Part shown: positions 26,278 to 35,950 of the stretch, in pieces
Layout: every line of letters begins with the position of its first letter
How positions within the stretch are numbered: position 1 is the stretch's first letter
Assembly (NCBI RefSeq): GCF_038002605.1
Contig: NZ_JBBOCT010000001.1
Coordinates: 1,984,001-2,048,000 of the forward strand
Direction of reading: 5' to 3'
DNA from: Bacillus sp. FSL K6-3431
GTDB lineage: Bacteria > Bacillota > Bacilli > Bacillales > Bacillaceae_C
Length of the DNA stretch: 64,000 nt
Made by a program: the position numbers and the translations under genes
Notes under the pieces: generated by a model
Told to the model about the DNA's origin: nothing
The model's input: only the letters and a program-made list of their open reading frames with translations
Databases searched by the model: none

Positions 26278-27990
26278 TTAAAATAGAAAATATCGTTGTG
26301 CCATTGGAACCACATCGACCGGATCACATGTTAGCAATTCACCATTTACTCTTACTTCATATGTTTGTGGATCGATCGTAATTTCTGGCGTTTCCGTATT
26401 TAATTTCATGTCTTTTTTCGTTAAATTACGAATACCACGAACAGGGAGAATTACTTTTTCAAGCCCAAGCTTGTCTTTAATACCATTGTCATATGCTGCT
26501 TGCGAAACAAACGTAATCGAATGTTTATAAAGAGCTTTACCGATCGTCGCGTACATCGGACGATAAATATATGGCTGTGGTGTTGGAATAGATGCATTGG
26601 AATCTCCCATTAAACTATTGACAACCATGCCACACTTTAGCACCATATCTGGTTTAACACCGAAAAATTTCGGACTCCATATGACTAGATCCGCATATTT
26701 TCCTTCTTCAATAGATCCGATATATTCTCCAATACCATGGGCAATTGCTGGATTGATCGTATATTTAGCCACATATCTCTTGATGCGGGTATTATCGCCA
26801 ATTCCATTGTCACCGGACATTTTTCCACGCTGTTTCTTCATTTTGTCGGCCACTTGCCAAGTTCGGATTGCCACTTCCCCAACCCTACCCATCGCTTGGG
26901 CGTCAGAACTCGTAATACTGAAAACACCCATATCTTGAAGAATGTCTTCTGCTGCAATCGTTTCAGCTCGAATTCTTGAATCAGCAAAAGCTACATCCTC
27001 AGGAATATCAGGATTTAAATGATGGCACACCATCAGCATATCTAAATGTTCGTCTATTGTATTAACAGTAAAAGGGAGCGTCGGATTAGTGGAAGCAGGG
27101 AGAACGTTCATATAACTCGCTACTTTGATAATGTCAGGAGCATGACCACCGCCTGCACCTTCTGTGTGAAAGGAATGGATGACTCTATCTTTGAATGCAG
27201 CTACTGTATTTTCGACAAAGCCACCTTCATTTAATGTATCTCCGTGCAAAGCCACTTGAACATCATATTTTTCAGCAACTTTTAATGAGTTATCAATGGA
27301 AGAAAACGTTGCTCCCCAGTCTTCATGTACTTTTAATCCAATTACACCGGCTTCAACCTGCTCAGCTAGTGGTTCTTCTGCTGCTGCATGACCTTTTCCA
27401 AGTAAACCTACGTTAATAGGTAAGCCTTCCACCGCTTCAAGCATCCGATGAATATTCGCTGGTCCTGGTGTAACCGTCGTCGCTTTAGATCCTTCTGCCG
27501 GTCCTGTTCCACCACCAATTAACGTAGTCGTACCTGCCGTCAATGCTGTCTCTACTTGATCCGGATTGATAAAATGAACATGAGTATCAATTGCCCCAGC
27601 TGTAACAATTTTTCCTTCTCCAGCGATCACTTCTGTTGCTGCACCGATCACGATATCGATGTTGTCCTGGATCAACGGATTACCAGCCTTGCCTATTTTA
27701 AATATCTTTCCATCCCTAATTGCAAGGTCAGCTTTATAAATTCCTGTATAATCTAAGATGATGATGTTTGTAATAACCAAATCTGGAATATCATCGCCGC
27801 GTGTCGCAAGTGGATGCTGCCCCATACCTTCACGAATAACCTTACCGCCGCCAAAGACAACTTCTTCTCCATATAGCGTGCGATCTTCTTCAATTTCAAT
27901 AAATAGATCTGTATCTGCTAAGCGAACAGCATCACCTTTTGTCGGACCGTACATATCTGTATATTGTTTTCTCGACATGCGAAAACTCAT
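26278..27990 (-). CDS. ureC: Urease alpha subunit
   Basis: Catalytic subunit of urease (urea to ammonia and carbamate), 570 residues. The nickel ligands are visible: HVHF (H-x-H pair), the carbamylated-lysine region GLKVHEDWG, a histidine in [10 protein letters not shown], the [12 protein letters not shown] block and the aspartate in [12 protein letters not shown]. The mobile-flap region with the catalytic histidine is [20 protein letters not shown]. No key residue is missing. AGGAGG lies eight bases before ATG 27990, which overlaps the ureB stop as ATGA. Confidence 0.98.
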   Translation of the reverse strand: MSFRMSRKQYTDMYGPTKGDAVRLADTDLFIEIEEDRTLYGEEVVFGGGKVIREGMGQHPLATRGDDIPDLVITNIIILDYTGIYKADLAIRDGKIFKIGKAGNPLIQDNIDIVIGAATEVIAGEGKIVTAGAIDTHVHFINPDQVETALTAGTTTLIGGGTGPAEGSKATTVTPGPANIHRMLEAVEGLPINVGLLGKGHAAAEEPLAEQVEAGVIGLKVHEDWGATFSSIDNSLKVAEKYDVQVALHGDTLNEGGFVENTVAAFKDRVIHSFHTEGAGGGHAPDIIKVASYMNVLPASTNPTLPFTVNTIDEHLDMLMVCHHLNPDIPEDVAFADSRIRAETIAAEDILQDMGVFSITSSDAQAMGRVGEVAIRTWQVADKMKKQRGKMSGDNGIGDNTRIKRYVAKYTINPAIAHGIGEYIGSIEEGKYADLVIWSPKFFGVKPDMVLKCGMVVNSLMGDSNASIPTPQPYIYRPMYATIGKALYKHSITFVSQAAYDNGIKDKLGLEKVILPVRGIRNLTKKDMKLNTETPEITIDPQTYEVRVNGELLTCDPVDVVPMAQRYFLF

Positions 27991-28310
27991 GATTGCTTCC
28001 TCCTATCAACTGATCCTTCTGTCTTTTCATTTAGACCGTATACAAGACGTTCTCCGCCTAAAGCTACAAGCTCCACTTCCTTTGGATCACCTGGTTCAAA
28101 TCGGAAAGCAGCTCCTGCCGGAACATTTAAACGAAATCCAAAAGTTTCATCTCGATCAAACGCTAATGCTTCATTTACCTCAAAAAAATGAAAATGAGAA
28201 CCTACTTGAATCGGACGGTCCCCCATGTTTACGACAGTTATTATTTTCGTTTCTTTTCCTTCATTGCAAATGATTTCTTCATCACGCAATATGTATTCAC
28301 CTGGTTTCAC
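27987..28310 (-). CDS. ureB: Urease beta subunit
   Basis: Small structural subunit of urease, 107 residues from GTG 28310 ([13 protein letters not shown]). The frame opens with a TTG six bases earlier, but that is only two bases from AGGAGG, whereas the GTG is eight bases away and gives the standard UreB beginning. The [19 protein letters not shown] motif is intact. Separate ureA, ureB and ureC genes are the normal bacterial layout. Confidence 0.97.
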   Translation of the reverse strand: MKPGEYILRDEEIICNEGKETKIITVVNMGDRPIQVGSHFHFFEVNEALAFDRDETFGFRLNVPAGAAFRFEPGDPKEVELVALGGERLVYGLNEKTEGSVDRRKQS

Positions 28311-28322
28311 CAGCAATTCCTC

Positions 28323-28625
28323 CTATCTAATCGGATTATGCACAGTTACAAGTTTTACCCCATCAGGAAACGTTGCTTCTACTTGGATATCATCAATCAT
28401 ATCTGGAACACCTTCCATGACATCTTCCGCAGATAAAATCGTTCCACCATATTGCATCAATTCCGCAACAGTTTTCCCATCTCTTGCACCTTCCAAAAGC
28501 TCATATGTAATGAGTGCAACAGATTCTGGATGATTCAGCTTTAATCCTCTATCTTTTCTACGTCTTGCCAAATCAGCCGCGACGACGATCATCAGTTTCT
28601 CTTGTTCACGTGGTAATAAATGCAT
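28323..28625 (-). CDS. ureA: Urease gamma subunit
   Basis: The smallest urease structural subunit, 100 residues, starting [13 protein letters not shown] with AGGAGG upstream of ATG 28625. The [17 protein letters not shown] motif is typical. First gene of the operon. The divergent urea transporter begins 335 bases away on the other strand. Confidence 0.97.
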   Translation of the reverse strand: MHLLPREQEKLMIVVAADLARRRKDRGLKLNHPESVALITYELLEGARDGKTVAELMQYGGTILSAEDVMEGVPDMIDDIQVEATFPDGVKLVTVHNPIR

Positions 28626-28960
28626 CTTACTTCCTCCTATCTTTACATGACAATTGTGTCATTTTTCTTTTAATTCAAAAAGTCGGAGCGTGTTAATTAA
28701 GTAGAAAGCCTAAATACAAGTTTTCCCTAGCTTCTTAAAAATAAACACAAAACAGCTTCTAAACAAAATAGATAAAATTTATAATAGCTGTTAAAATTAA
28801 CGACTCCTTCTATATCTATTTTTAATACCAAAAGCCCATCCTGTCAATGTTTAGGCTTGTTTCACTCTATTGAAAATATTTACATTTTTCATTTGGAGAT
28901 AATAAGGTAAATATAATGTGATATATTTATAAATAAATTAAGTCCTAAGGGAGGGTTTCT
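28626..28960. other. Divergent promoter region between urease operon and urea transporter
   Basis: 335 AT-rich bases that must carry promoters in both directions. I looked for a TnrA/GlnR-type site (TGT-N-A, seven bases, T-N-ACA) and for a purine or nickel regulator site and found only imperfect matches, so control by nitrogen supply is a family-based expectation and not something seen here. Confidence 0.45.
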
Positions 28961-29902
28961 TTGCAATACAAACTAGAGAAGTTTTTTAATAGTAATCATT
29001 ATTTATCGCTTATTCCAGCAACCCTTAGGGGAGTATCGCAAGTCATTCTACTTGAAAATGCTATGTCAGGATTTATCATTATAATTGGCCTCTCTATTGC
29101 ATCTCCTGCACTTGGATTGATGGCTTTCATTTCATCCGCAATCGGTACTTTAGTCGGTGATTTCGGAGGAGCAGATAAAAAACAAGTTCAGATAGGATTA
29201 TTCGGTTTTAATTCTGTTTTAACAGGAATTGCGATTATGATGTTCATGGAAGGAGGAGTTCGCTGGATCATTGCGATGGCTGGCGCAGCTGTTGCCTCTC
29301 TACTGACAGCAGCGTTTATGCATACGGCAAAAAAATTCGCGTATCCAGTTTTAACATTCCCTTTTATTATTTTGACATGGTTTTTACTACTTTCAGCATA
29401 CCGCTTTACAGCTTTTCAATTGAGTTCAGATTTAGTACCGCAATCCTTGTCCCAATGGCAATTAGATGTCGAGGGTGATCCCCGGTTATTTAGCGGATTA
29501 ATAAAAGGAGTAGCAGAGGTTTTTTTAATTGATACTTTTTGGTCTGGAGTATTCATTTTAATTGCAGTGTTTTGGGCGGGCTGGAAATACGGTGTTTATA
29601 CTTTATTCGCAACTGCTGTATCTTGGCTTGTCGCCTATTCTTTAGGAGCGGACATCAAGTTGTTGAATCTAGGTCTGTATAGCTATAATGCCGTCCTTTC
29701 GATGATTGCAGTCGGTTCCGTCTATAATGTCCGACAACGGAGTTTTCCTTTTGCAGCTACGATCGCTGCTATGGCTACGGTTCTGGTTACAGCTAGTGTC
29801 GATACATGGTTATTACCGTTCGGTCTCCCGCCACTTACCTTACCATTTGTTTTATGTACATGGTTATTTATCGGTTCCCGGAAGGTATTGCGTAATTTAT
29901 AA
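28961..29902 (+). CDS. Urea transporter (UT family)
   Basis: Channel-like urea transporter (PF03253 type), 313 residues with about ten hydrophobic segments arranged as two repeats. The repeats share a GxFGFNSVLTGIAI / GLYSYNAVLSMIAVG pattern, the conserved motif that lines the urea pore. TTG start at 28961 with GGGAGG about six bases upstream. Divergent from ureA, so urea import and hydrolysis genes share one control region. Confidence 0.92.
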   Translation: MQYKLEKFFNSNHYLSLIPATLRGVSQVILLENAMSGFIIIIGLSIASPALGLMAFISSAIGTLVGDFGGADKKQVQIGLFGFNSVLTGIAIMMFMEGGVRWIIAMAGAAVASLLTAAFMHTAKKFAYPVLTFPFIILTWFLLLSAYRFTAFQLSSDLVPQSLSQWQLDVEGDPRLFSGLIKGVAEVFLIDTFWSGVFILIAVFWAGWKYGVYTLFATAVSWLVAYSLGADIKLLNLGLYSYNAVLSMIAVGSVYNVRQRSFPFAATIAAMATVLVTASVDTWLLPFGLPPLTLPFVLCTWLFIGSRKVLRNL

Positions 29903-30012
29903 TAAAGGAAAGCAGGTACCTCGGCACTGGTATATCATGTAAGAACTATCTCAAAAATTGTATTAAACAATTAAGACTCTTTTGTGAGAAGCAATCTGGT
30001 TATATAAAAAGT

Positions 30013-30036
30013 GGACAGCTGATTAATCAGCTGTCC
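30013..30036 (-). terminator. Perfect 24-bp palindrome, terminator
   Basis: GGACAGCTGATTAATCAGCTGTCC is perfectly self-complementary and is followed on the minus strand by ACTTTTTATA. It lies just past the YheE-like gene and ends the ABC exporter operon; it could also serve the urea transporter transcript. Confidence 0.85.
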
Positions 30037-30044
30037 TTCTTCGT

Positions 30045-30263
30045 TTAATGGATGTATTCAATAAAGATTCTGCACACTTCAGCTTCTACTTCTTCAATTG
30101 GCATTTCATGATCTCCTTGCTCTGGCTGTGGATGAAACCAGTTCACGTCACCATTTCTATAATGTCCTTCATAGCTTTTGCCATCTAGGCTAATCTCAAA
30201 ATGAGTCAAGCCATGAGGTAATCTTTCAAAAACTTCTTTTTTTACTTCAAATTCCTCAATCAT
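30045..30263 (-). CDS. Small YheE-like (DUF5342-like) protein
   Basis: A 72-residue soluble protein starting MIEEFEVKKEVFERLPHG with AGGAGG ten bases before ATG 30263; the frame is open 25 codons further but without a better ribosome site. The pattern LP-x-G..FEISLDGKSYEGHYRNGDVNWFHPQP resembles Bacillus YheE, a small protein of unknown function. It follows the two ABC exporter genes in the same direction, and in Bacillus subtilis yheE also sits near an ABC exporter pair. That resemblance is from memory of the family and should be treated as tentative. Confidence 0.6.
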   Translation of the reverse strand: MIEEFEVKKEVFERLPHGLTHFEISLDGKSYEGHYRNGDVNWFHPQPEQGDHEMPIEEVEAEVCRIFIEYIH

Positions 30264-30338
30264 GATGGCTCCGCCTCCTATTTTATTATGTACAGTTACG
30301 TTTCCCCATAATTTCAACTTGTAAACCTCTTTTTTCAT

Positions 30339-32171
30339 TTAGCTTGCATTCACTGCAAATTGACTTCGATATAGATCTGCATAAAATCCATTTTGTGTTA
30401 TTAGTTCGTTATGCGAGCCTTTTTCAATAATATCTCCTTCATTCATAACTAATATTACATCTGCATCTCTAATAGTAGAAAGTCTATGGGCAATCACAAA
30501 ACTTGTTCGCCCAGTCATTAAGCGATTCATTGCACGCTGGATATTCATTTCTGTCCTCGTATCAACACTGCTAGTCGCCTCATCAAGAATTAATATTTTC
30601 GGATTAGCTAAAATGGCTCTTGCGATTGTAATCAATTGCCTTTGTCCTTGAGATATATTTCCTGCATCTTCGCCTAATATCGTGTCATAACCTTCAGGTA
30701 GCGTCCGAATAAAATCATCTGCATAGGCACTTTTTGATGCTGATATAATTTGATTTTCGGTTGGATCATTGTTTCCATATGCAATATTATCACGTATCGT
30801 ACCATTGAAAAGCCACGTATCTTGAAGAACCATCGCAAATAATGATCTCACCTGTTCACGCGACATTTTTTTTAAACTGATCCCATCAATTAAAATTCTA
30901 CCTGCATCCAGTTCATAAAATCTCATTAATAAATTGATGATCGTAGTTTTCCCGGCACCAGTCGGACCAACAATAGCAATGGTTTGACCTTGCTTCACTT
31001 CTAATGTCAAGTCTTTGATGACAGGCTCATTATGTTCATATCCAAAGCGAACATGTTCAAATGAAATACCACCCTCTAGCTGTTGTAATTGAATTGCAGC
31101 AGGAGATTCTTTCGGTTCTTCTTCTTCATCCAATAAAGTAAATATCCGTTCAGCAGAGGCGAGTGCAGTTTGAATCATATTTGCGATCCCAGCTGCTTGA
31201 GCCATCGGCTGCGACAATTGCTGTGAATACTGGATAAACGCCTGTACATCCCCAATTCGTATACTCCCATTTAAAACTAAAATACCTCCGCCGATACTTA
31301 CAAACACATAGCCTAAATTACCGATGAACGTCATAAGCGGCATCATGATTCCCGAAATAAATTGTGCTTTCCATCCCGAGTAGTATAGCTTCTCATTGAT
31401 TTCATCAAATGTCTCAATCGCCTTCTCTTCATGTCCATATGCTTTAACCACTTGGTGGCCAGAAAACATCTCTTCAATATGCCCATTCATATCCCCAAGC
31501 TCTTTTTGTTGGCTAATAAAGTGCTTTTGGGAAAAGGAGGAAACATATTTGATAACTAACACGCTTAATGGAAAAGTAACAAATACAACTAGTGTCAGCA
31601 TAGGGCTAATGATTAGCATCATGATCACTATTCCAAATATCGATATAATAGACGTAATAATTTGGGACAGAGCCTGCTGCATCGCATTATTAATATTATC
31701 AATATCATTGATTGCTCTACTAAGTACATCACCATGTGAATGACGATCATAATATTTTAAAGGCAAACGGGTTAATTTATCATTTACTGCCTGCCTGAGC
31801 TCAGCAGTTGTTTTTTGTGAAACAGTCGCCATAAGAAACTGCTGTATATAAGCGAATATAGCGGAAAGGACATACAAAAATAATAATATCATTAACATTT
31901 TACCGATAAAATTAAAGTCAATGCCTACCCCTGTTTTAACACTAGTAAAAATCGAAGTCGTTGCATCTCCTAAAACTTTTGGACTGACGACATTAAATAA
32001 AGTCGAAAATACTGCAGCGAGTGCAACAATTAAAAGCTGATACTTGCGCGGTTTTAAAAAGGCAAGTAGTCTCCGAAGTGTTTTTTTGAATTCCTTCGGT
32101 TTTTCTCCATGCATTTGCCCTGGACCATGTTTTGGAGAAGAAGTAGGTCGCTTGTTATTTTGTTTACTCAT
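30339..32171 (-). CDS. ABC exporter half-transporter, catalytically canonical subunit
   Basis: A 610-residue type-I ABC exporter half: basic N-terminal tail, six helices (about residues 45-340), then the nucleotide-binding domain with Walker A GPTGAGKTT, Q-loop MVLQDTWLF, signature NISQGQRQ, Walker B ILILDEATSSVD with the catalytic glutamate, and H-loop IAHRLS. It overlaps the partner gene upstream by four bases. The pair matches heterodimeric multidrug exporters such as YfiBC, LmrCD and BmrCD by size and order. Substrate unknown. Confidence 0.9.
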   Translation of the reverse strand: MSKQNNKRPTSSPKHGPGQMHGEKPKEFKKTLRRLLAFLKPRKYQLLIVALAAVFSTLFNVVSPKVLGDATTSIFTSVKTGVGIDFNFIGKMLMILLFLYVLSAIFAYIQQFLMATVSQKTTAELRQAVNDKLTRLPLKYYDRHSHGDVLSRAINDIDNINNAMQQALSQIITSIISIFGIVIMMLIISPMLTLVVFVTFPLSVLVIKYVSSFSQKHFISQQKELGDMNGHIEEMFSGHQVVKAYGHEEKAIETFDEINEKLYYSGWKAQFISGIMMPLMTFIGNLGYVFVSIGGGILVLNGSIRIGDVQAFIQYSQQLSQPMAQAAGIANMIQTALASAERIFTLLDEEEEPKESPAAIQLQQLEGGISFEHVRFGYEHNEPVIKDLTLEVKQGQTIAIVGPTGAGKTTIINLLMRFYELDAGRILIDGISLKKMSREQVRSLFAMVLQDTWLFNGTIRDNIAYGNNDPTENQIISASKSAYADDFIRTLPEGYDTILGEDAGNISQGQRQLITIARAILANPKILILDEATSSVDTRTEMNIQRAMNRLMTGRTSFVIAHRLSTIRDADVILVMNEGDIIEKGSHNELITQNGFYADLYRSQFAVNAS

Positions 32172-33883
32172 GCTCCTTCCTCCTCACCTTGTGATGAAAC
32201 AATTTCTTGATAAATCTTATTCTCAGCAAGCAATTGTCTATGCGTCCCAACACCCGCTATTTCTCCTTCATTTAAAACAATGATTTGATCCGCCTGGATA
32301 ACAGTATTAACCCGTTGTGCAACTAAAATAATCGTTGCATCCTCCGTCACATTTTTTAATTCAGCTCTTAATCTAGCATCTGTTTTATAATCAAGCGCTG
32401 AAAAACTATCATCAAATAGATATATTTCCGGCTTTCTTATGAGTGCACGTGCAATCGCTAACCGTTGTTTCTGACCACCGGATAGGTTAGCTCCGGCCTG
32501 TTCTACTTTAGATTTAATTCCTGCTTCTTTATCCATTACAAAATCGCTAGCCTGACTAATTTCAAGTGCTGTCATCATATCCTCTTCACTAGCTTCAGGT
32601 TTCCCATAAAGAAGATTATCTGCGATCGTACCGCTGAATAAAGACGCCTTTTGCGGAACATAGCCGATTTTACTTCGTAGCATTTTTTGAGTCATATTTC
32701 TAAGATCAACTCCATCAATCAACACACTACCTTCCTCAACATCATAAAATCTCGGAATCAGTTTAATTAATGATGATTTCCCCGAGCCGGTACTTCCAAT
32801 GATAGCAGTTGTTTCTCCAGGCTTCGCTTGAAAAGAAATATTATATAATACTGGTTTCTCTGCTCCTTCATATCTGAAAGTAACTTGTTTAAATTCTACA
32901 TATCCCTTTTTCTGTGGCTCATTTACGGGTTGTTTTGGATCCTCTATTTCCGCTTCCATCAACAAAACTTCATTAATCCTTTTCACGGAAGCCTGTGCAC
33001 GTGGAATCATAATGAAGCCCATCGATAGCATGACAAGTGAGATTAAGATCATCATTGCATATTGTAAAAAGGCCATTAAATTTCCAACTTGCATTAATCC
33101 TTGATCAATTCTAACAGCCCCGAACCAAACAATAGCGATATTCGTAAAATTCATCACGATCATCATGACTGGGAAAAGCATCGCCATCAGTTTATTTACT
33201 TTAATGCCCGTATCACGAAAATCTTCATTTGCGGTGTTAAAACGTTTCTTTTCATAATTAACACGGTTAAATGCTCGAACAACGCGAATACCTGATAAAT
33301 TTTCTCTTACAAGCAAATTTAAACGATCTGTCTTTTTTTGCAGAGCGCCAAACAGCGGAATTGCTTTTCGTGAGATAATAAAAATGAGTATAGCAAGAAG
33401 TGGCAGTGCACCTAGAAAAACGAGTGACAAGCCTGGCTCCCTTGAAACTGCAAGAATTATACCACCGATCAACATAAGCGGCGCCCGCGTCATCATCCTT
33501 AAAATCATGTTTAACACATCTTGCACTTGCTTTACATCATTCGTTGTTCTTGTAATCAATGAAGCAGGACCTATTTTGTCGAAAGCCTGCAAAGAAAAGT
33601 CCTCTACACGAATAAATAAACTGCGGCGAACGTCTCTTCCAAAGCCCAGCGCCACTTTTGAAGCAAAAAACGAAACGCCAATCGTTAAAGCAACAGCAGC
33701 TAAAGCACAGAGCAGCATGATAACGCCTGTTTTTACGATGTATGGTATGTCACCGTTTACAATGCCAATATCAACAACATTGGCCATTAGCGTTGGTAGT
33801 AGCAGCTCCAACATAATGCCCCCGAGCGTTAAAATGACAACTAATGCAATATGTACAGAATACGGTTTAATATGTTTTAACAT
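32168..33883 (-). CDS. ABC exporter half-transporter, subunit with degenerate catalytic site
   Basis: A 571-residue ABC exporter half with six helices and a nucleotide-binding domain: Walker A GSTGSGKSS, signature LSGGQKQR, Walker B IYLFDDSFSALD. The residue after Walker B is aspartate instead of the catalytic glutamate, and the H-loop reads VAQRVN, where glutamine replaces the switch histidine. Both changes are what is seen in the non-hydrolysing half of heterodimeric exporters. First gene of the operon; stop/start overlap of four bases with its partner. Confidence 0.9.
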   Translation of the reverse strand: MLKHIKPYSVHIALVVILTLGGIMLELLLPTLMANVVDIGIVNGDIPYIVKTGVIMLLCALAAVALTIGVSFFASKVALGFGRDVRRSLFIRVEDFSLQAFDKIGPASLITRTTNDVKQVQDVLNMILRMMTRAPLMLIGGIILAVSREPGLSLVFLGALPLLAILIFIISRKAIPLFGALQKKTDRLNLLVRENLSGIRVVRAFNRVNYEKKRFNTANEDFRDTGIKVNKLMAMLFPVMMIVMNFTNIAIVWFGAVRIDQGLMQVGNLMAFLQYAMMILISLVMLSMGFIMIPRAQASVKRINEVLLMEAEIEDPKQPVNEPQKKGYVEFKQVTFRYEGAEKPVLYNISFQAKPGETTAIIGSTGSGKSSLIKLIPRFYDVEEGSVLIDGVDLRNMTQKMLRSKIGYVPQKASLFSGTIADNLLYGKPEASEEDMMTALEISQASDFVMDKEAGIKSKVEQAGANLSGGQKQRLAIARALIRKPEIYLFDDSFSALDYKTDARLRAELKNVTEDATIILVAQRVNTVIQADQIIVLNEGEIAGVGTHRQLLAENKIYQEIVSSQGEEEGA

Positions 33884-34042
33884 CTTGGTATCACTTCCTA
33901 ATTATTAACATAAGTTCATTGTACCTATCAACCAACAAAAAATAAATGATTATCTTTAATTTTGTAGCTTTGAAGAAGGAAGTTTATAAGATGGTGTTAG
34001 AAGCATCTGATATATCAGGTTGGCATTTTGCAGAAAAACGCA

Positions 34043-34073
34043 AAAGAGACTCGCTCTTTGGCAAGTCTTTACA
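34043..34073 (-). terminator. Probable terminator after the anti-sigma gene
   Basis: AAGACT/AGTCT imperfect stem followed on the minus strand by CTTTTGCGTTTTT, 14 bases past the anti-sigma gene. Weak but well placed. Confidence 0.5.
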
Positions 34074-34086
34074 TTAAATCGAAACA

Positions 34087-34794
34087 TCATAAAGAACCAA
34101 TTACTTTTTTACCCCTAGGCTCAGTACCATTTGCATCTGGTTCTTTCGTGATACCAATTTGGTCAAATTGCTCATTTTGTGCGAGGCTATAGGTCAACAC
34201 GCCAGCGCCGGTTTCGTCAGGCTTGAAAACACCTGCATTGGAACGTTCTCCATCTTTTAACAACCATACTTGATAAACCTCTGATCCTTGCAGGGAAGGC
34301 AAATTTCGAATCTGTATGACTAGGCTTCTAACTTCACCATGTTGTACGATGAGCGCAGCGCCGTCTGTATTGGTATCCCCAGTAGATTGTAAAAGAAGCG
34401 TTGTTGGTACTTCTATTAAAGGGGACATAGCTACCAATTCTTTTTTCAGTTGATTATTCGAATATACTAGGGCTATTATCAAGAACAGAGATGCCAGCAT
34501 AATTACAGAAACTGCTGGGGTAAACTGTCTACGAATAAACCTTCCCCATTTAACCTTTTTCACTGAAGCTTTAGGGTCTTGGTCAAAAACAAAGTCCATC
34601 ACCTCTGACTTTAGGGATGCAGGAGCTTCCATATCTTCAAAGTCCCATTTTAGTGAACTCCAAGCTTCTGTCATTTGATCATACTCCCGAGTGCATTCTG
34701 GGCAAAGGGGTAGATGCTCAACGAATGCTTTTTTTGTCTTTTCGTCCAACTCTTCTGCTATATATGAAAGTAGGTTGCCGCACTCTTTACTCAT
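34087..34794 (-). CDS. Anti-sigma factor (zinc-finger plus RskA-like domain)
   Basis: A 235-residue single-pass membrane anti-sigma factor. The cytoplasmic N-terminus has a zinc-binding HxxxCxxC motif (HLPLCPEC, about residues 26-33) preceded by the CGNLLSYIAEELDE helix. One membrane helix lies at about residues 92-112. The extracellular domain resembles the anti-sigma-K RskA domain: ALIVQHGEVRSLVIQIRNLP and YQVWLLKDGERSNAGVF. It begins right after the stop of the sigma gene, the standard arrangement. It should hold its sigma factor at the membrane until a signal triggers proteolysis; the signal is unknown. Confidence 0.88.
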   Translation of the reverse strand: MSKECGNLLSYIAEELDEKTKKAFVEHLPLCPECTREYDQMTEAWSSLKWDFEDMEAPASLKSEVMDFVFDQDPKASVKKVKWGRFIRRQFTPAVSVIMLASLFLIIALVYSNNQLKKELVAMSPLIEVPTTLLLQSTGDTNTDGAALIVQHGEVRSLVIQIRNLPSLQGSEVYQVWLLKDGERSNAGVFKPDETGAGVLTYSLAQNEQFDQIGITKEPDANGTEPRGKKVIGSL

Positions 34795-35355
34795 TTATAG
34801 ATCACCTACTTCCAAATGTTTCTTTAACTTTTTAAGGGACTGATGAAGTCTGCTCTTTATTGTTCCAATCGGTTCGTCTTCTATTTTTGCAATCTCCGTG
34901 AGCGAATAACCTTCCCAATAGAGTAAATCAATTAATCTTTTTTGTGGCCTACTTAACAAACTTTTTGCTTTAGCGATTTCACTAAAATGAATACTATTGT
35001 CTATTACATTATTCGGATCGGCTAAGTCGTTAGGCTGGCTCAAATCCATTTGCTTGTTATTCCTAATATGAATACTGTCCTTACGTATATAGTCCACACA
35101 TACATTTCGAGTAACAGTTAGGATCCAATTTACAAAACTTCCTTTTTCAAGTGTATAAATACTTCTTGTCGTCCAAAGTTTTAAAAATACCAATTGCACA
35201 ATCTCTTTCGTTTTTTCATCATTGCCATTTGTAAATTTATAGATAAATCCATAAATCAATTTAATATACCGGTCATAAATTTCTTCCAGAGCGGGACGAT
35301 GCTTTTTATTTACTAACTCCATTAACTCTTCATCAAGTTTTTCTTTCAATCCCAC
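34795..35355 (-). CDS. ECF-type RNA polymerase sigma factor
   Basis: A group-4 sigma factor of about 186 residues. Region 2 is at about residues 20-90 (FLKLWTTRSIY, then SFVNWILTVTRNVCVDYIRKD) and region 4 at about 125-180 (RLIDLLYWEGYSLTEIAKIEDEPIGTIKSRLHQ). Possible starts are GTG 35361 and GTG 35355; only the latter is a workable distance from GGGGAG. It is coupled to the anti-sigma gene that follows. The nearest upstream gene in the same direction encodes a lipoprotein, so autoregulation of all these genes is plausible. Confidence 0.92.
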   Translation of the reverse strand: MGLKEKLDEELMELVNKKHRPALEEIYDRYIKLIYGFIYKFTNGNDEKTKEIVQLVFLKLWTTRSIYTLEKGSFVNWILTVTRNVCVDYIRKDSIHIRNNKQMDLSQPNDLADPNNVIDNSIHFSEIAKAKSLLSRPQKRLIDLLYWEGYSLTEIAKIEDEPIGTIKSRLHQSLKKLKKHLEVGDL

Positions 35356-35392
35356 CTGCACTCCCCGCCATTGATATTCTGAACATGAACAT

Positions 35393-35419
35393 GAGAACGA
35401 TCATATTTTGATCGTTCTC
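35393..35419. terminator. Hairpin between lipoprotein gene and sigma gene
   Basis: A perfect ten-base stem GAGAACGATC/GATCGTTCTC with a 7-base loop. The T-rich flank is on the plus side, so on the coding (minus) strand it is a hairpin without a T tail. It may be an mRNA-stabilising or partial-termination structure between the two genes. Confidence 0.5.
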
Positions 35420-35432
35420 TTTATTATGCCAT

Positions 35433-35927
35433 TTATTGAAAAGCTGTTTCATTATTTACAATATACCAAACATCTTTTACACCTTCACCATTTACATCGC
35501 CCTCTTGCTGATCATTTACAAAATAGTAAAGCGGATATCCTTTGTACGTCACTTGTTCAGTACCTGTATCTTCTCTTGTTATTGTTTCAAAGTCTTTTTT
35601 GTCCATGCCCGTCGGCACATCAAAATCTTTTTCTGCAAATGGAGGCCAATTTTCTAAACATTCACCGGCACAATTACTTTTTCCGGGCTCGTCTTTTTTA
35701 AAATAATATAGTGTCATCCCCTTAGAATCAGCTAGATACTCACCAACCTTCTCATTTTCTAGCAATTTCAAGCTTGCCGCATTTTCCTCTACTTGGTCTT
35801 TCTTTACAGATTCCGAACCTGCATTTGCTACTTGATCCTTTTTTACAGATTCCGAACCTGCATTTCCACAAGCAGCCAAAAATAGCACTGTAGCAAAAAA
35901 CGTTAATATAAACATCCACTTTTTCAT
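35433..35927 (-). CDS. Lipoprotein with COG4315/PF03640-type repeats
   Basis: A 164-residue lipoprotein with lipobox LAAC at about residue 20. It carries two copies of the secreted-repeat fold of unknown function: DSKGMTLYYFKKDEPGKSNCAGECLENWPP and a second copy ending YKGYPLYYFVNDQQEGDVNGEGVKDVW. Just after the lipobox a 13-residue segment (NAGSESVKKDQV plus A or E) is repeated in tandem, so the linker was recently duplicated. Related proteins are often encoded beside ECF sigma factors, as here. Biochemical role unknown. Confidence 0.85.
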   Translation of the reverse strand: MKKWMFILTFFATVLFLAACGNAGSESVKKDQVANAGSESVKKDQVEENAASLKLLENEKVGEYLADSKGMTLYYFKKDEPGKSNCAGECLENWPPFAEKDFDVPTGMDKKDFETITREDTGTEQVTYKGYPLYYFVNDQQEGDVNGEGVKDVWYIVNNETAFQ

Positions 35928-35950
35928 ACTTATTCAGCTCCATTTCTCGT

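Noticed and set aside
28626..28960. TnrA/GlnR operator in the urease control region
   Set aside because: Only partial matches to the TGTNA-N7-TNACA pattern were seen.
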